DNA of 64,000 nucleotides. Source: Streptomyces sp. NBC_01214. Lineage in GTDB: Bacteria > Actinomycetota > Actinomycetes > Streptomycetales > Streptomycetaceae. Position 1 is the stretch's first letter. Every line of letters starts with the position of its first letter. The position numbers and the translations under genes are program-made. The stretch spans positions 930,001-994,000 of the forward strand of contig NZ_JAPEOS010000003.1 in assembly GCF_026340975.1 (NCBI RefSeq), written 5' to 3'. This document shows positions 25,757-34,892 of this stretch, one piece after another. Under the pieces are notes generated by a model. That model saw only the letters and a program-made list of their open reading frames with translations. It was not told the origin of the DNA and ran no database searches.

Positions 25757-26110
25757 CGCTCGTGGGCAGGCCGGGCAGGCCGGGCGGGACGCTGCCCGCA
25801 GCCGCCGACGGCATTGCGGCCCGCTCATCATCAACGTCCGCCATCATCAACGTCCGCGTCACCCAGGAACCGCCGCCGGTCTGCACGATCGCGCCCGCCC
25901 CCGTCGCCACCGCCGACCGCTCCTACGGTGACCTCCCCGTGCCAGCCGGCCTGCCCGGCATCGGCACCGGAGCGCCGACCACGACCAACCCCCTCCACGA
26001 GGCTCGCCGACCGCCCCGACGCGACCACACCGGTGGGCGCACCGGCCCCCGCCGGCTGCGAACGCTGGCCGAGCCCGGCTCCTGACCAGCACCCTCCGGG
26101 ATCCGCACGC
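25757..26110. other. Convergent intergenic region
   Basis: No convincing gene in ~350 bases between the MerR gene and the ABC transporter terminator. The only structure seen is a direct repeat ATCATCAACGTCCGC, two copies around 25829 and 25843. Confidence 0.5.
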
Positions 26111-26141
26111 GGTCCGCCCGCCGCCCCGCGGCGGGCGGACC
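26111..26141 (-). terminator. Strong hairpin terminator of the ABC transporter operon
   Basis: Perfect 14-bp arms GGTCCGCCCGCCGC / GCGGCGGGCGGACC with a CCC loop, starting four bases after the stop of the ATPase gene. No U-tract is seen, as is usual in Streptomyces. Confidence 0.75.
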
Positions 26142-26145
26142 GTGC

Positions 26146-26979
26146 TCACGGAGCGTGCCCGCGTTCCACGGGCCGACCGTCACGGCGGACTTCGGGGACC
26201 ACGGTGACCTGCGGGATCCCGGAGCCCGGATGCCGGGACACCTCCGCCTCGACGCGGTAGACCTCGGCCAGCAGGTCCCGGGTGAGGACCTCCTGCGGTG
26301 TTCCGGTCGCGACCACTCGGCCGCCGTCCAGCACGCAGATCCGGTCACAGAAGGACGCGGCGAGGTTGAGGTCGTGCAGGGCGATCACCGCGGTGACCCC
26401 GACCCTGCGGACGAGTCGGAGCGCATCGAGCTGATGGCGCAGGTCCAGGTGGTTCGTCGGCTCGTCCAGCACCATCGTCCCGGTGCGCTGGGCGAGCGCG
26501 CGGGCGATCAGCACCCGCTGCTTCTCCCCGCCCGAGAGGCGGTCGAACGGCGCGTGCGCCAAGGCAGCGACATCGAGCTCCTCCAACGAGCCCGTGATGA
26601 TCTCGCGGTCATGGGCGTCGTCGCCCGCGAAGGCGCGTTTGTGCGGGGTGCGTCCCATCGCCACCACTTCGTAGACGCTGAGTTCGAAGTCGCCCGCGGT
26701 CTCCTGCAGCACGGCCGAGAGGCGCTGCGCGAGCCGCTTGCCGGGCATCCGCCACACGTCCTCGCCGTCCAGCAGGACGCGTCCGGACGTGGGGCGCAGC
26801 ACCCGGTAGAACGTGCGCAACAGCGTCGACTTGCCCGCGCCGTTGGGGCCTACGAGCGCCAGCACCTCCCCGGGTGCCACGTGCAGGGAGACGCGGTCGA
26901 CCAGGGTCCGGCCGTTCACCACGACCGTGACGTCCTCGGCGTCGAGCGCGCCGGGCTCGGGGATCGGTCCGTCGGTCAT
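26146..26979 (-). CDS. ABC transporter ATPase (FecE/BtuD type)
   Basis: 277 residues from ATG 26979, overlapping the permease stop (ATGA). Walker A GPNGAGKSTL near 43, Q-loop, signature LSGGEKQR near 145 and Walker B TMVLDEPTNHLDL near 165 are complete. It is the cytosolic ATPase of a FecCD-type importer together with the permease and lipoprotein encoded upstream in the same operon. Such importers take up siderophores, haem, cobalamin or, by profile-based proposals, the F420 precursor F420-0; this system cannot be assigned from sequence alone. Confidence 0.88.
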   Translation of the reverse strand: MTDGPIPEPGALDAEDVTVVVNGRTLVDRVSLHVAPGEVLALVGPNGAGKSTLLRTFYRVLRPTSGRVLLDGEDVWRMPGKRLAQRLSAVLQETAGDFELSVYEVVAMGRTPHKRAFAGDDAHDREIITGSLEELDVAALAHAPFDRLSGGEKQRVLIARALAQRTGTMVLDEPTNHLDLRHQLDALRLVRRVGVTAVIALHDLNLAASFCDRICVLDGGRVVATGTPQEVLTRDLLAEVYRVEAEVSRHPGSGIPQVTVVPEVRRDGRPVERGHAP

Positions 26980-28070
26980 CGCGCCGCCTTCCGTCGCATC
27001 AGCCAGAGGAAGAACGGGCCGCCGACGAGGGCGGTCAGGATGCCGACGGGTATCTCCTCCGGGCTCATGAGCGTGCGCGCGCCCAGGTCGGCGGCGATCA
27101 GGAAGCTCGCGCCGAGGAGGGCGGCGGCGGGCAGCGCGCGGCGGTGGTCGGCGCCCACCAGGAGGCGTACGACGTGCGGCAGGATCAGCCCGACGAAGCC
27201 GATCTGGCCGCTGACCGCGACGATGGTGCCGATCATCAGGGCGACCAGGACGAACAGGGCGCCGCGGAAGCGGTGGACGTCCAGCCCCAGCGCCGCGGCG
27301 GCTTCCTCCCCGGCCAGCAACAGGTTGAGGGACCGGCACACCCCGAGCAGGACGGCCGTGCCGAGGAGCACGGCACCGACGGGGATCCACACCGTCGTCC
27401 AGGTGGTGCCGGCCAGCCCGCCGAGCATCCAGCGCAAGGCCGATTGCGTCTTCTGCGGGTCGTTGGAGGTGACGATCAGGAAGCTGGCCACGGCGGAGAG
27501 GACCTCGGCCATGGCCACACCCGCCAGCACCAGCCGCACGGTGGTCATCCGCCCGCCCGAGCGCGCCAGGAAGTACACCGCGACCAGCGCGGCGAGGGCT
27601 CCGCAGAACGCCGCCACGGGCAGGGAGAACATCCCGAACAGGGTCACGTGGAAGACGAGGACCAGCACTGCGCCGACCGACGCGCCGGACGAGACCCCGA
27701 GCAGCATCGGGTCGGCGAGCGGATTGCGGACCAGGGCCTGCAGCGCCATGCCCGACACGGACAGGCCCGCACCCACCACGCCGGCCAGCAGCACCCGGGG
27801 GAGCCGGACGTCGACGACGATCGTCTCGCGGACCGGCGTCCAGGTCGGTTCGGCGAGGACCGGGTGGATCCGGTGGAGCAGGATCCCCCAGACCTGGCCG
27901 GCCGGGACGTTGATCGAACCGATCGCGATACCGGCCGTCGCGATGGCGGCGAGCAGGATGCCCAGGGCCACGAGCAGCAGGGGGTAGGGAACGGCTCGGC
28001 GGCGGGCCGCGGCCGCCGGGGCGCTCCCCGGAGCGAGGAGCGCCCGGCCCGCGTCCGTCGTCTCGGTCAC
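26976..28070 (-). CDS. FecCD/BtuC-type ABC transporter permease
   Basis: 364 residues from GTG 28070, overlapping the stop of the binding-protein gene (GTGA). About ten membrane helices between ~40 and 360, with the family motif GMALQALVRNPLADPMLLGV around 125-144 and GEEAAAALGLDV near 225, which contacts the ATPase. It moves the chelate delivered by the lipoprotein across the membrane. Middle gene of a three-gene operon. Confidence 0.88.
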   Translation of the reverse strand: MTETTDAGRALLAPGSAPAAAARRRAVPYPLLLVALGILLAAIATAGIAIGSINVPAGQVWGILLHRIHPVLAEPTWTPVRETIVVDVRLPRVLLAGVVGAGLSVSGMALQALVRNPLADPMLLGVSSGASVGAVLVLVFHVTLFGMFSLPVAAFCGALAALVAVYFLARSGGRMTTVRLVLAGVAMAEVLSAVASFLIVTSNDPQKTQSALRWMLGGLAGTTWTTVWIPVGAVLLGTAVLLGVCRSLNLLLAGEEAAAALGLDVHRFRGALFVLVALMIGTIVAVSGQIGFVGLILPHVVRLLVGADHRRALPAAALLGASFLIAADLGARTLMSPEEIPVGILTALVGGPFFLWLMRRKAAR

Positions 28071-29050
28071 CGGAAGCGGTCCGGGTGGATCTGGTGGGCC
28101 AGTGACTCCACGGCCGCCGGGACGCGGACACCGAGCACGGTCGACGAGAGCGGAAGCACCGCGAACCGCTCGTTCTTGATCGCGGGTACGTCCTTCAGCG
28201 CCGGGTTCGCGAGGAGGAACTTCTTCTTGTCCTCGACGGTCTGGTCGCCGTAGTCGTAGATGACGATGACCTCGGGCGCACGCTCGGCCACCTGCTCGAA
28301 CGACACGTCTCCGAAGGCCTTGTCCACGTCGGCGAAGAGGTTGGCCCCGCCGGCCCGCTTGATCAGCTCGTTGCCGATGCCCTTGCCGCCCGCGGTGAAG
28401 GCGGTCTTGTCGCCGCTGTCGTAGACGAAGAGCTTGGTCGGGGCGACACCGGCCAGTTTGCCGTCGACCCGGTCGAGGGTGCCGTGCAGTGCGTCCACCT
28501 GCTGCTCGGCCCGGTCCGGTACGCCGAAGATCTTGGCGACGGTGCGGATCTCCTCGTCGATGGTGGCCATGGTCACCGGCCCGGCCGGGCACTCCTCGAT
28601 GTTGAGGTGGGTGTTGATCCCGGCCTTGGTGAAGGCCGGACGGCCACGGCCCTCCTTCTCGGCGAAGGTGGAGCCGAACCCGCCGTAGACGAAGTCCGGT
28701 TCGGCGGCCAGCAGGGCCTCGAAGGACGGGTACTCCTTCGACAGCACCTTCACCGAGTCGAAGGCGGCCTGGTACTCCGGCAGGATCTTGTCGTCGAGGT
28801 AGCCCGTGCCCACCATCGACTTCTCCAGCCCGAGCGCCAACATGACCTCCGTGGCGTGCTGGTTCAGGGACACCGCGCGCTGCGGCGGGCGCTGATAGGT
28901 GCTCTCCACCCCGCAGTTGGACACGGTGACGGGGAACCCTTCGACCCCTGGCCCGGATGCGGCGGTGCGGTCCTGGGCCTTGCCGCAGGCCGGGACGAGC
29001 AGTGCGGCGGCCACGGCCAGCAGCGCGGACAGCGGGCGTATGCCCCTCAT
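28067..29050 (-). CDS. ABC transporter substrate-binding lipoprotein (class III)
   Basis: 327 residues from ATG 29050. Signal peptide with lipobox LLVPACG, cysteine at residue 22, so a membrane-anchored lipoprotein. Two lobes joined by a long helix, as in BtuF/FhuD/FepB. The segments SNCGVESTYQRPPQRAVSL and GYLDDKILPEYQAAF resemble binding proteins annotated as putative F420-0 or metal-chelate transporters; the ligand is undetermined. The cobalamin block starts 8 kb away, but no cobalamin riboswitch is seen in front of this gene, so B12 is only one of several possibilities. First gene of the operon. Confidence 0.85.
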   Translation of the reverse strand: MRGIRPLSALLAVAAALLVPACGKAQDRTAASGPGVEGFPVTVSNCGVESTYQRPPQRAVSLNQHATEVMLALGLEKSMVGTGYLDDKILPEYQAAFDSVKVLSKEYPSFEALLAAEPDFVYGGFGSTFAEKEGRGRPAFTKAGINTHLNIEECPAGPVTMATIDEEIRTVAKIFGVPDRAEQQVDALHGTLDRVDGKLAGVAPTKLFVYDSGDKTAFTAGGKGIGNELIKRAGGANLFADVDKAFGDVSFEQVAERAPEVIVIYDYGDQTVEDKKKFLLANPALKDVPAIKNERFAVLPLSSTVLGVRVPAAVESLAHQIHPDRFR

Positions 29051-29148
29051 GTGGTGTTTCCTCTCAACGGTTCTGTCGGATGGTCGCGTGCCGAACGCAC
29101 CCGTCGGCAGCGGACCGGTCGGGGTCGCGGGGCGGTGGTGGGGGTCCG

Positions 29149-30219
29149 TCAGGAGACCTTGACCAACGGGGCGGGGAGCGGGGTCAGGGAGGCGTACTCC
29201 AGCGGTGCGGACGGGTCGACGGACACGTTCAGCGGGGCCGGCTGCGCCCCGGAGCGGACGAGCAGGTCACCGACGGCCGCGATCATGGCGCCGTTGTCCG
29301 TGCACAGGGTCATGGGCGGAACGCGCAGTTCGATGCCGGCCGAGGCGCATCGGCGTTCCGCGAGGGCCCTGACCCGCGAGTTCGCTGCCACGCCGCCGAC
29401 CACGACCAGCGTCTTCACGTCGTAGTCGCGGCAGGCGGCCAGCGCCTTGCGGGTCAGTACGTCCGCGACCGCCTCTTGCAGTGCGGCGGCCCCGTCGGCC
29501 ACCGGCGGCTCCTCGCCGCGCTGCCGGTGCTTCTCGGCCCAGCGCGCCGCGGCCGTCTTCAGGCCGGAGAAGGAGAAGGCGTACGGGTCGTCCCCGGGCC
29601 GGGTCAGCGGGCGCGGGAAGGCCACGGCCTTCGGGTCGCCGTCGCGGGCGGCCCGGTCGATGGCGGGACCGCCCGGATACGGCAGGCCCAGGATCCGGGC
29701 GACCTTGTCGAAGCACTCGCCCGCCGCGTCGTCGAGGGTGTCCCCGAGGTGCAGGATCGGCTCGCGGACCAGGTCCCGGACCAGCAGGAGCGAGGTGTGG
29801 CCGCCGGAGACGATCAGCACCACGCAGGGGTCGGGCAACGGTCCGTGCTCGAGGGTGTCGGCGGCGACGTGCCCGGCCAGGTGGTGGACGCCGTACAGCG
29901 GCACCCCGGCCGCGTACGCCAGCGTCTTCGCGCCGGCCAGGCCCACCTGCAGCGCGCCCGACAGGCCGGGTCCGGTGGTGACGGCGACCGCGTCGATCTG
30001 CTTCAGCCGCAGTCCGGCCCGGTCCAGGGCCTGCCGGACGACCGGGTTGAAGGAGTGCAGGTGCGCGCGGGCGGCGATCTCGGGCACGACGCCGCCGAAA
30101 CGGGCGTGCTCGTCCATGCTCGACGCCACCACGTGTGCGAGCAGCTTGCCGTCCTGCACGATTCCCGCGCCGGTCTCGTCGCACGACGACTCGATCCCCA
30201 GCACCACTGGTCCGCTCAC
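29149..30219 (-). CDS. tsaD: TsaD-like tRNA threonylcarbamoyltransferase
   Basis: 356 residues from GTG 30219, with AAGGTGGAG upstream. Full-length TsaD/Kae1/Gcp: N-terminal VLGIESSCDETG, metal-binding HxxxH (GVHHLAGHVAA near residue 112), GGVAANSRVR and LCTDNGAMIA. With TsaB and TsaE it transfers threonylcarbamoyl to A37 of tRNAs that read ANN codons. tsaB and tsaE are absent here, and many Streptomyces carry tsaD with tsaB/rimI elsewhere, so this may be a second copy. The promoter has three TTGCA repeats (30248-30269). It stands between two transport loci. Confidence 0.85.
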   Translation of the reverse strand: MSGPVVLGIESSCDETGAGIVQDGKLLAHVVASSMDEHARFGGVVPEIAARAHLHSFNPVVRQALDRAGLRLKQIDAVAVTTGPGLSGALQVGLAGAKTLAYAAGVPLYGVHHLAGHVAADTLEHGPLPDPCVVLIVSGGHTSLLLVRDLVREPILHLGDTLDDAAGECFDKVARILGLPYPGGPAIDRAARDGDPKAVAFPRPLTRPGDDPYAFSFSGLKTAAARWAEKHRQRGEEPPVADGAAALQEAVADVLTRKALAACRDYDVKTLVVVGGVAANSRVRALAERRCASAGIELRVPPMTLCTDNGAMIAAVGDLLVRSGAQPAPLNVSVDPSAPLEYASLTPLPAPLVKVS

Positions 30220-30241
30220 TGCTCTCCACCTTCTTTTGCTC

Positions 30242-30269
30242 ATCTTATGCAACTGCAATCTATATGCAA
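30242..30269 (-). promoter_or_regulatory. tsaD promoter with TTGCA repeats
   Basis: On the minus strand TTGCAT (-35, 30264-30269), 16-base spacer, TAAGAT (-10, 30242-30247). TTGCA occurs three times in direct orientation, at 30265, 30254 and 30248, the first two 11 bases apart. The 6-5-6 arrangement TTGCAT-N5-TTGCAG is close to the motif reported for the nickel regulator Nur, a similarity only. Confidence 0.5.
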
Positions 30270-30291
30270 TAAAGGGAGGGTGTGGATCCGG

Positions 30292-31104
30292 TCAGGGGCG
30301 TGCGCCGGTCCGGAAGTGGACCGGGGCCTGGAAGCGGGCCTTGCGGGCCGCGCGGCGGAAGGTGGTCAGGACGGCCGGTCCCGCGAGGGTGATGCAGATG
30401 AAGTTGGTGACGGCGCGGCCCGTGTCCCAGCCCAGGGACGTGGCGAGGTCGAAGGCGAGGTAGCGCTGGAACTGCTCGGTGAAGGGGAGGCCGGGCAGGT
30501 ACGCGATGGAGCTGTTGGGGTCGAGGGAGAAGGGCCAGAAGGAGAGGTTGAGGAGGAAGCCGAAGAGGTAGCCGGAGACGGAGCCGTAGAGGGCGAGCAC
30601 GGCGATCTCGCGGCGGCCCGAGGCCTTCGGGAGGAAGCCGGCGAGCATGCCGACGAAGGCGCAGCCGAACATCTGGTACGGCATCCAGGGCCCGACCCCG
30701 CCCGTGATGAGGGCGGAGGCGAACAGCGAGGTGCAGCCCAGGGTGAAACCGAAGCCCGGACCGTAGACCCGGCCGGCCAGGACGAGGATGAAGAACACCG
30801 TCTCGATGCCGGCCGTACCCGCGCCCAGCGGGCGGATCGCCGCGTTGACGGCGGACAGCACCCCCAGCATGGCCAGGGCCTTGGAGTTGATCCCGCCCTC
30901 CGCGATCTCGGAGATCACCACGCACAGCACGATCACGAGCAGGACGCCGAAGATCAGCGGAGGGGCGTAGTTCGAGCCGAACTTCCCGGGCGCGACGAGG
31001 AACGGCCAGAAGAACGCGACGACCCCGAGGAACGCGGCCATGGCGATGACGATGCCGGCCCGCGCGTTGATGCGGATCGCTGCCGTGCGTGCGGCGGTGC
31101 TCAT
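30292..31104 (-). CDS. ECF transporter S component (likely cobalamin)
   Basis: 270 residues from ATG 31104, overlapping the stop of the ATPase gene (ATGA). Six or seven hydrophobic segments, with little outside the membrane, as in the substrate-binding EcfS subunits. Conserved-looking stretches GTAGIETVFFILVLAGRVYG and GGVGPWMPYQMFGCAFVGM lie between helices. Last gene of an operon whose leader carries a cobalamin riboswitch, so vitamin B12 or a corrinoid precursor is the likely substrate. It is longer than the BtuM type and more like the CbrT-type S components. Confidence 0.8.
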   Translation of the reverse strand: MSTAARTAAIRINARAGIVIAMAAFLGVVAFFWPFLVAPGKFGSNYAPPLIFGVLLVIVLCVVISEIAEGGINSKALAMLGVLSAVNAAIRPLGAGTAGIETVFFILVLAGRVYGPGFGFTLGCTSLFASALITGGVGPWMPYQMFGCAFVGMLAGFLPKASGRREIAVLALYGSVSGYLFGFLLNLSFWPFSLDPNSSIAYLPGLPFTEQFQRYLAFDLATSLGWDTGRAVTNFICITLAGPAVLTTFRRAARKARFQAPVHFRTGARP

Positions 31105-32756
31105 GAGGCCCGGTCCGTCTCGTCGTCGGGGAGGGCGGAGGCCACTTGGGCGACCGTGAGGTAGGGGAGCGGGGCGAGGATCTTCGCGGTCTGCGGCGCG
31201 AAGACGGGGGAGGCGACGATGATTTCGCCGGTCGGGCCGTCCGCGACGATGTCGCCCTCGGCCATGACCACGACGCGGTCGGCGGCGCGGGCGACGAACT
31301 CGACGTCGTGGGTGGAGATGACGACGGCGCGGCCCTCGGCCGCCAGATCGTCGACGATGCGGATCAGCTCCGCCTTGGCGCGGTAGTCGAGGCCGCGGGT
31401 GGGTTCGTCGAGGAGCAGCACCTTGGGCGCGGCGGACAGTTGGATGGCGAGGACGAGCGCGAGCTTCTGCCCCTCGGACAGGTCGCGGGGATGGGTGGCG
31501 TCGTCGATCCCGGGCGCGAGGCGGTCGAGGATCTCGCGCGCCGCGGGGGCGTCCGCGCCGACCTCGGACTCGGAGTCGGCCTGGTCGAGTTCCTGCTTCA
31601 CGCTCTCCAGGTACAGCAGGTCGGTGGGCGTCTGCGGGACCAGGCCGACGAGGCGCCGGGCCTCGGCGGCGGACAGCTTCTGCGGGTCGGCGTCCTTGCC
31701 CCCGTCGGCGGCGGGGATGGACACCGTGCCGGCCTTGCGGGGGCCGGAGCCCTGGAGCGCCCACAGGAGGGAGGACTTGCCGGAGCCGTTGCGGCCCATC
31801 AGTGCGGTGATTTCGCCGCCCCGCAGGTGCAGGGCGACCTCGCGGACGGCCGGGACGCCCTGATAGGTCACCGTCACCCCGCGGGCCTTCAACAGCTCGA
31901 CCGGGTCGGCGGCGGGACCGGGCCGTACCGGTGAGGGCGTCGTGCCGGCGAGCCGGGTCCGTACGGGCGCGGCCGCGCGGCGGGCGTCGCGGATCGAGAG
32001 GGGGAGCGGGTCCCAGCCGGCGGCACGGCCGAGTTCCACGATGGGCGGCGCGATGGACGACGTACGGAAGACCTCGGCGGGCGGGCCGCAGACGACGCGC
32101 CCGTCGCCCGGGAGGTGGATGACGCGGTCGGCGTACTGGACCACGCGCTCCAGACGGTGCTCGGCGAGCAGGACCGTGACGCCGAGGTCGTGCACCAGAC
32201 GGGTGACGGCGGCCAGCACCTCCTCCGCGGCCGTCGGGTCCAGCGCGGAGGTCGGCTCGTCGAGGACCAGGATCCGGGGGTGGGCGGTGAGCACCGAGCC
32301 GATGGCGACGCGCTGCTGCTGGCCGCCCGAGAGCTCGTGCAGGGCGCGGTGGCGGAGGTCGGCGAGGCCGAGGAGGTCGAGGGTCTCCTCGACGCGCTTG
32401 CGCATGGTGGCCGGCGGGATCGCCAACTGTTCCATGGCGTAGGCGAGTTCCTCCTCCACGGTGTCGGTGACGAAGCCGTCGAGCGGGTCCTGTCCCACGA
32501 CGCCCACGACATCGGCGAGTTCGCGGGGCGGGTGCTCGGCGGTGTCCCGGCCGTCGACGAGGACGCGTCCGTAGAGGGTGCCGCCGGTGAAGTGTGGGAC
32601 GAGTCCGTTGACCGCGCCGAGGAGGGTGGACTTGCCGACGCCGGTGTGGCCGACGACGAGGCAGAGTTCGCCCTCCTCGACGGTGAGGTCGACGTCGCGC
32701 AGGACCGGTTCGGCCGTGTCCTCGTACTGGACGGTGACCTGGTCGAAGTGGATCAC
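31101..32756 (-). CDS. ECF transporter dual ATPase (fused A and A')
   Basis: 551 residues from GTG 32756, overlapping the EcfT stop. Two complete ABC ATPase domains in one chain: Walker A GHTGVGKST near 35 and GRNGSGKSS near 325; signatures LSGGQQQR and LSEGQKLA; Walker B ILVLDEPTSALD and VLLLDEPTRGLD. This fused form replaces separate EcfA1 and EcfA2 and powers the ECF importer with the T and S subunits encoded beside it. Cytosolic, docked to EcfT. Confidence 0.9.
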   Translation of the reverse strand: MIHFDQVTVQYEDTAEPVLRDVDLTVEEGELCLVVGHTGVGKSTLLGAVNGLVPHFTGGTLYGRVLVDGRDTAEHPPRELADVVGVVGQDPLDGFVTDTVEEELAYAMEQLAIPPATMRKRVEETLDLLGLADLRHRALHELSGGQQQRVAIGSVLTAHPRILVLDEPTSALDPTAAEEVLAAVTRLVHDLGVTVLLAEHRLERVVQYADRVIHLPGDGRVVCGPPAEVFRTSSIAPPIVELGRAAGWDPLPLSIRDARRAAAPVRTRLAGTTPSPVRPGPAADPVELLKARGVTVTYQGVPAVREVALHLRGGEITALMGRNGSGKSSLLWALQGSGPRKAGTVSIPAADGGKDADPQKLSAAEARRLVGLVPQTPTDLLYLESVKQELDQADSESEVGADAPAAREILDRLAPGIDDATHPRDLSEGQKLALVLAIQLSAAPKVLLLDEPTRGLDYRAKAELIRIVDDLAAEGRAVVISTHDVEFVARAADRVVVMAEGDIVADGPTGEIIVASPVFAPQTAKILAPLPYLTVAQVASALPDDETDRAS

Positions 32757-33943
32757 TTGGGTTCCTCGGTGCGTGGTGCCGGGACCGCCGGGCGGGCGGG
32801 AACGGTCGGGGGCGGAGCAAGGAAGCCGGCCGTGCCGGCGAGCAGGATCGCCGCGGCCGGGACCAGCGGCAGGGTCGGCCAGCTGAGGGGGTAGATGGAG
32901 GGGTTGAGCTCGGCCGCGTTGAAGCCGACGTTCGTGAAGAGCAGGACGGCGGAGAGGATCCCACAGCCTGCGACGGCCCATTCGGCGAAGTGCCAGGGGT
33001 CGGGCCGGTAGGTGGTGCGCGTGATGCGGCGGCCGCCGAGGCGCAGTCCCGCGAAGCACAGCACTGCTCCGGCGCCCATCGCGGGCAGGCCGAGCAGCTT
33101 CGGGGCGGTGGCGTCGAGGAGCCCGTAGGCCCCGGCGCACAGGCCGCACATGCCGAGCAGCATCAGGGCTCCGGTCAGCCGGCGGGAGCGGCGGGTGGCG
33201 GTTCCGGCGCGCCCGTAGCCGCGGGAGTCCATGGCGGCGGCGAGCCGCAGGGACCGTTCCAGGGCGTCTTCGAGGACGGGGACGATGATGCCGCGCAGGG
33301 CGCGCAGGCCCTTCGTACGGCCGGCCCGCAGGCGCCTCGCCCGGTGGACGCGCTGGACGCTCGACACCAGTTGGGGTGCGACGCTGATGGACACCGTGAC
33401 GGCGACCCCGAGTTCGTAGAGGGCGCCGGGCAGGACGCGCAGGGCCCGCTTGGGGTTGGCGAGGGTGTTGGCGGCGCCGATGCAGCACAGCATGCAGGCG
33501 AGCCGCAGTCCGTCGGTGGCGGCCGAGAGCAGGGCTTCGAGGGAGACGGGTCCGCCGAGCTGGATGCCCGCGTACCAATCGGGGGTGGGGATGTGGGGGA
33601 GGGAGAAGAGGAAGTGGTCGCGGGGCGTGATGCCGGTGGCGAAGATCGCACGGAAGGTCACCCGGATCGCGACGACGGTGAGCGCGAGGTAGAGGTAGTA
33701 CTTGAAGCCGCGGGCCCAGGGGGCCTCGGTACGGCGCATGGTGATGACGTAGCCGAGGACCGCGAGGACGAGGAAGAGCAGCAGCGGATTGTTGGTGCGG
33801 CTCACCGCGGTGGCCAGGGCCAGCGCCCAGATCCACCAGGCGACCGGGTGCAGGGTACGGGGCAGACGGCGCCCGCCCGCGTCCGGCGAGAGGCCGGACG
33901 CGGGCGGCTTGGCCGCGGTTGCCGTAGGGGCGGTACGCGACAC
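32753..33943 (-). CDS. ECF transporter T component
   Basis: 396 residues from GTG 33943, four bases after the TAG of the upstream gene. Five to eight membrane helices and the EcfT coupling motifs AMDSRGYGRAG near 240 (the Ala-Arg-Gly signature that touches the ATPases). A basic, Pro-rich N-terminal 40 residues precede the first helix, and a Pro-rich tail follows the last. It is the scaffold between the dual ATPase and the S subunit in the riboswitch-controlled operon. Confidence 0.88.
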   Translation of the reverse strand: MSRTAPTATAAKPPASGLSPDAGGRRLPRTLHPVAWWIWALALATAVSRTNNPLLLFLVLAVLGYVITMRRTEAPWARGFKYYLYLALTVVAIRVTFRAIFATGITPRDHFLFSLPHIPTPDWYAGIQLGGPVSLEALLSAATDGLRLACMLCCIGAANTLANPKRALRVLPGALYELGVAVTVSISVAPQLVSSVQRVHRARRLRAGRTKGLRALRGIIVPVLEDALERSLRLAAAMDSRGYGRAGTATRRSRRLTGALMLLGMCGLCAGAYGLLDATAPKLLGLPAMGAGAVLCFAGLRLGGRRITRTTYRPDPWHFAEWAVAGCGILSAVLLFTNVGFNAAELNPSIYPLSWPTLPLVPAAAILLAGTAGFLAPPPTVPARPAVPAPRTEEPK

Positions 33944-33947
33944 GCGG

Positions 33948-34892
33948 CTACTCCGTACGGCGGCGGCGCTTGGCCGCGAAGACGGCGGCGGCACCGATCA
34001 GCAGCACCAGCGCTCCGGTGGCGACGGCGGGCAGGTACGACCCGACGTCGTGCTTCGCGTCGGCGGCGGGAGCCGCCTCGACGACCTGGGGGCCGGGCGC
34101 GGCCACAGCCGGCGCGCTGGACGAAGGTGGCGCGGAGGGCGTGGGCGAGACGCTTTCGGAGGGGCTCGCCGAGGCCGAGGAGCTTGCCGACGCCGAGGGG
34201 CTCGCCGAGGCCGTGGGGCTGGGCGCCGTGGTCGTCGGCGGGGCGGCCGGGGGCGGGTTCTCCGGCTTGGGGCCGGTTTTGACGTTCGGCGGCAGCGGGG
34301 CCGCCGTGCGGGTGTCCTTGGGCGCGGGGCCGCCGGTCGGCTTGGTGTTCTTGGCGCGCAGCTGGTCGGGGGTGACCGTGGGCTTCCCCTCGGTGCCCTC
34401 GATGTTCGTCCCGCCGAAGATCCACAGGTCGACGCTGCCGGGCTTCGGCTTGTAGAGCATGGCGCCGAGCTGGCTGTACTCCCAGGTGTTCTGGCCGGGG
34501 TTCGCGTGCCAGTACGACCAGTAGGCGGAGGCGGGCGGGGTCAGGACGCAGTCGTCCTGCTGCGGGGTCGGGAACTGCTTGCCGCCCTGGTGGCCGCTGT
34601 AGCCGATCCGGCAGATGAAGGCGGGCCCGTCGTGGCCGGTGCCGGTCGTGGCCCAGCCGCCCTGGTTGAGCAGCTCGTAGCCGGTGGTGGGGGTCGTACC
34701 GCAGGAGCGGTAGACGGGTCCGCCCCAGCGGCTGAAGTCCACCGCGAGCACGACGCCCGAGGAGGTGGTGCACTGCCCCATGGGCTGCGGGGCGGCCCCC
34801 GCCGGGGCCGCGGTGGCGGCGAAGGCCGCCACCGTCAGCCCCAGCGCGGCAGCGGTACGGGACAGGGCCCGTAGTGCGCGGTTGCGGTTCAT
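33948..34892 (-). CDS. SCO2322-like secreted, membrane-anchored protein
   Basis: 314 residues from ATG 34892, overlapping the stop of the barrel-protein gene (ATGA). Signal peptide ~1-30 (AAAPAGAA), then a ~130-residue domain (CTTSSGVVLAVDFSRWGG, TTGYELLNQGGW, AFICRIG, YWSYWHANPGQ), a Ser/Pro-rich stalk (~180-265) and a C-terminal helix followed by RRRR. No LPxTG or LAxTG is seen, so it is probably held by the helix. The same domain opens the upstream protein. It resembles the DUF4430 domain in its YWSYW and cysteine pattern, suggesting corrinoid binding, an inference supported by the operon and its riboswitch. Confidence 0.8.
   Translation of the reverse strand: MNRNRALRALSRTAAALGLTVAAFAATAAPAGAAPQPMGQCTTSSGVVLAVDFSRWGGPVYRSCGTTPTTGYELLNQGGWATTGTGHDGPAFICRIGYSGHQGGKQFPTPQQDDCVLTPPASAYWSYWHANPGQNTWEYSQLGAMLYKPKPGSVDLWIFGGTNIEGTEGKPTVTPDQLRAKNTKPTGGPAPKDTRTAAPLPPNVKTGPKPENPPPAAPPTTTAPSPTASASPSASASSSASASPSESVSPTPSAPPSSSAPAVAAPGPQVVEAAPAADAKHDVGSYLPAVATGALVLLIGAAAVFAAKRRRRTE

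Noticed and set aside
25762..26085. Possible small gene between MerR and the ABC operon
   Set aside because: Pro/Arg-rich, no ribosome-binding site and no conserved-looking segment; all frames here look equally poor.
26146..29050. Assigning the FecCD-type ABC transporter as the B12 importer BtuFCD
   Set aside because: No cobalamin riboswitch precedes it, and the binding protein resembles proteins with other proposed ligands; left unassigned.
29149..30258. Longer tsaD start at ATG 30258
   Set aside because: It would include the -10 region and begins before the good AAGGTGGAG-GTG start at 30219.
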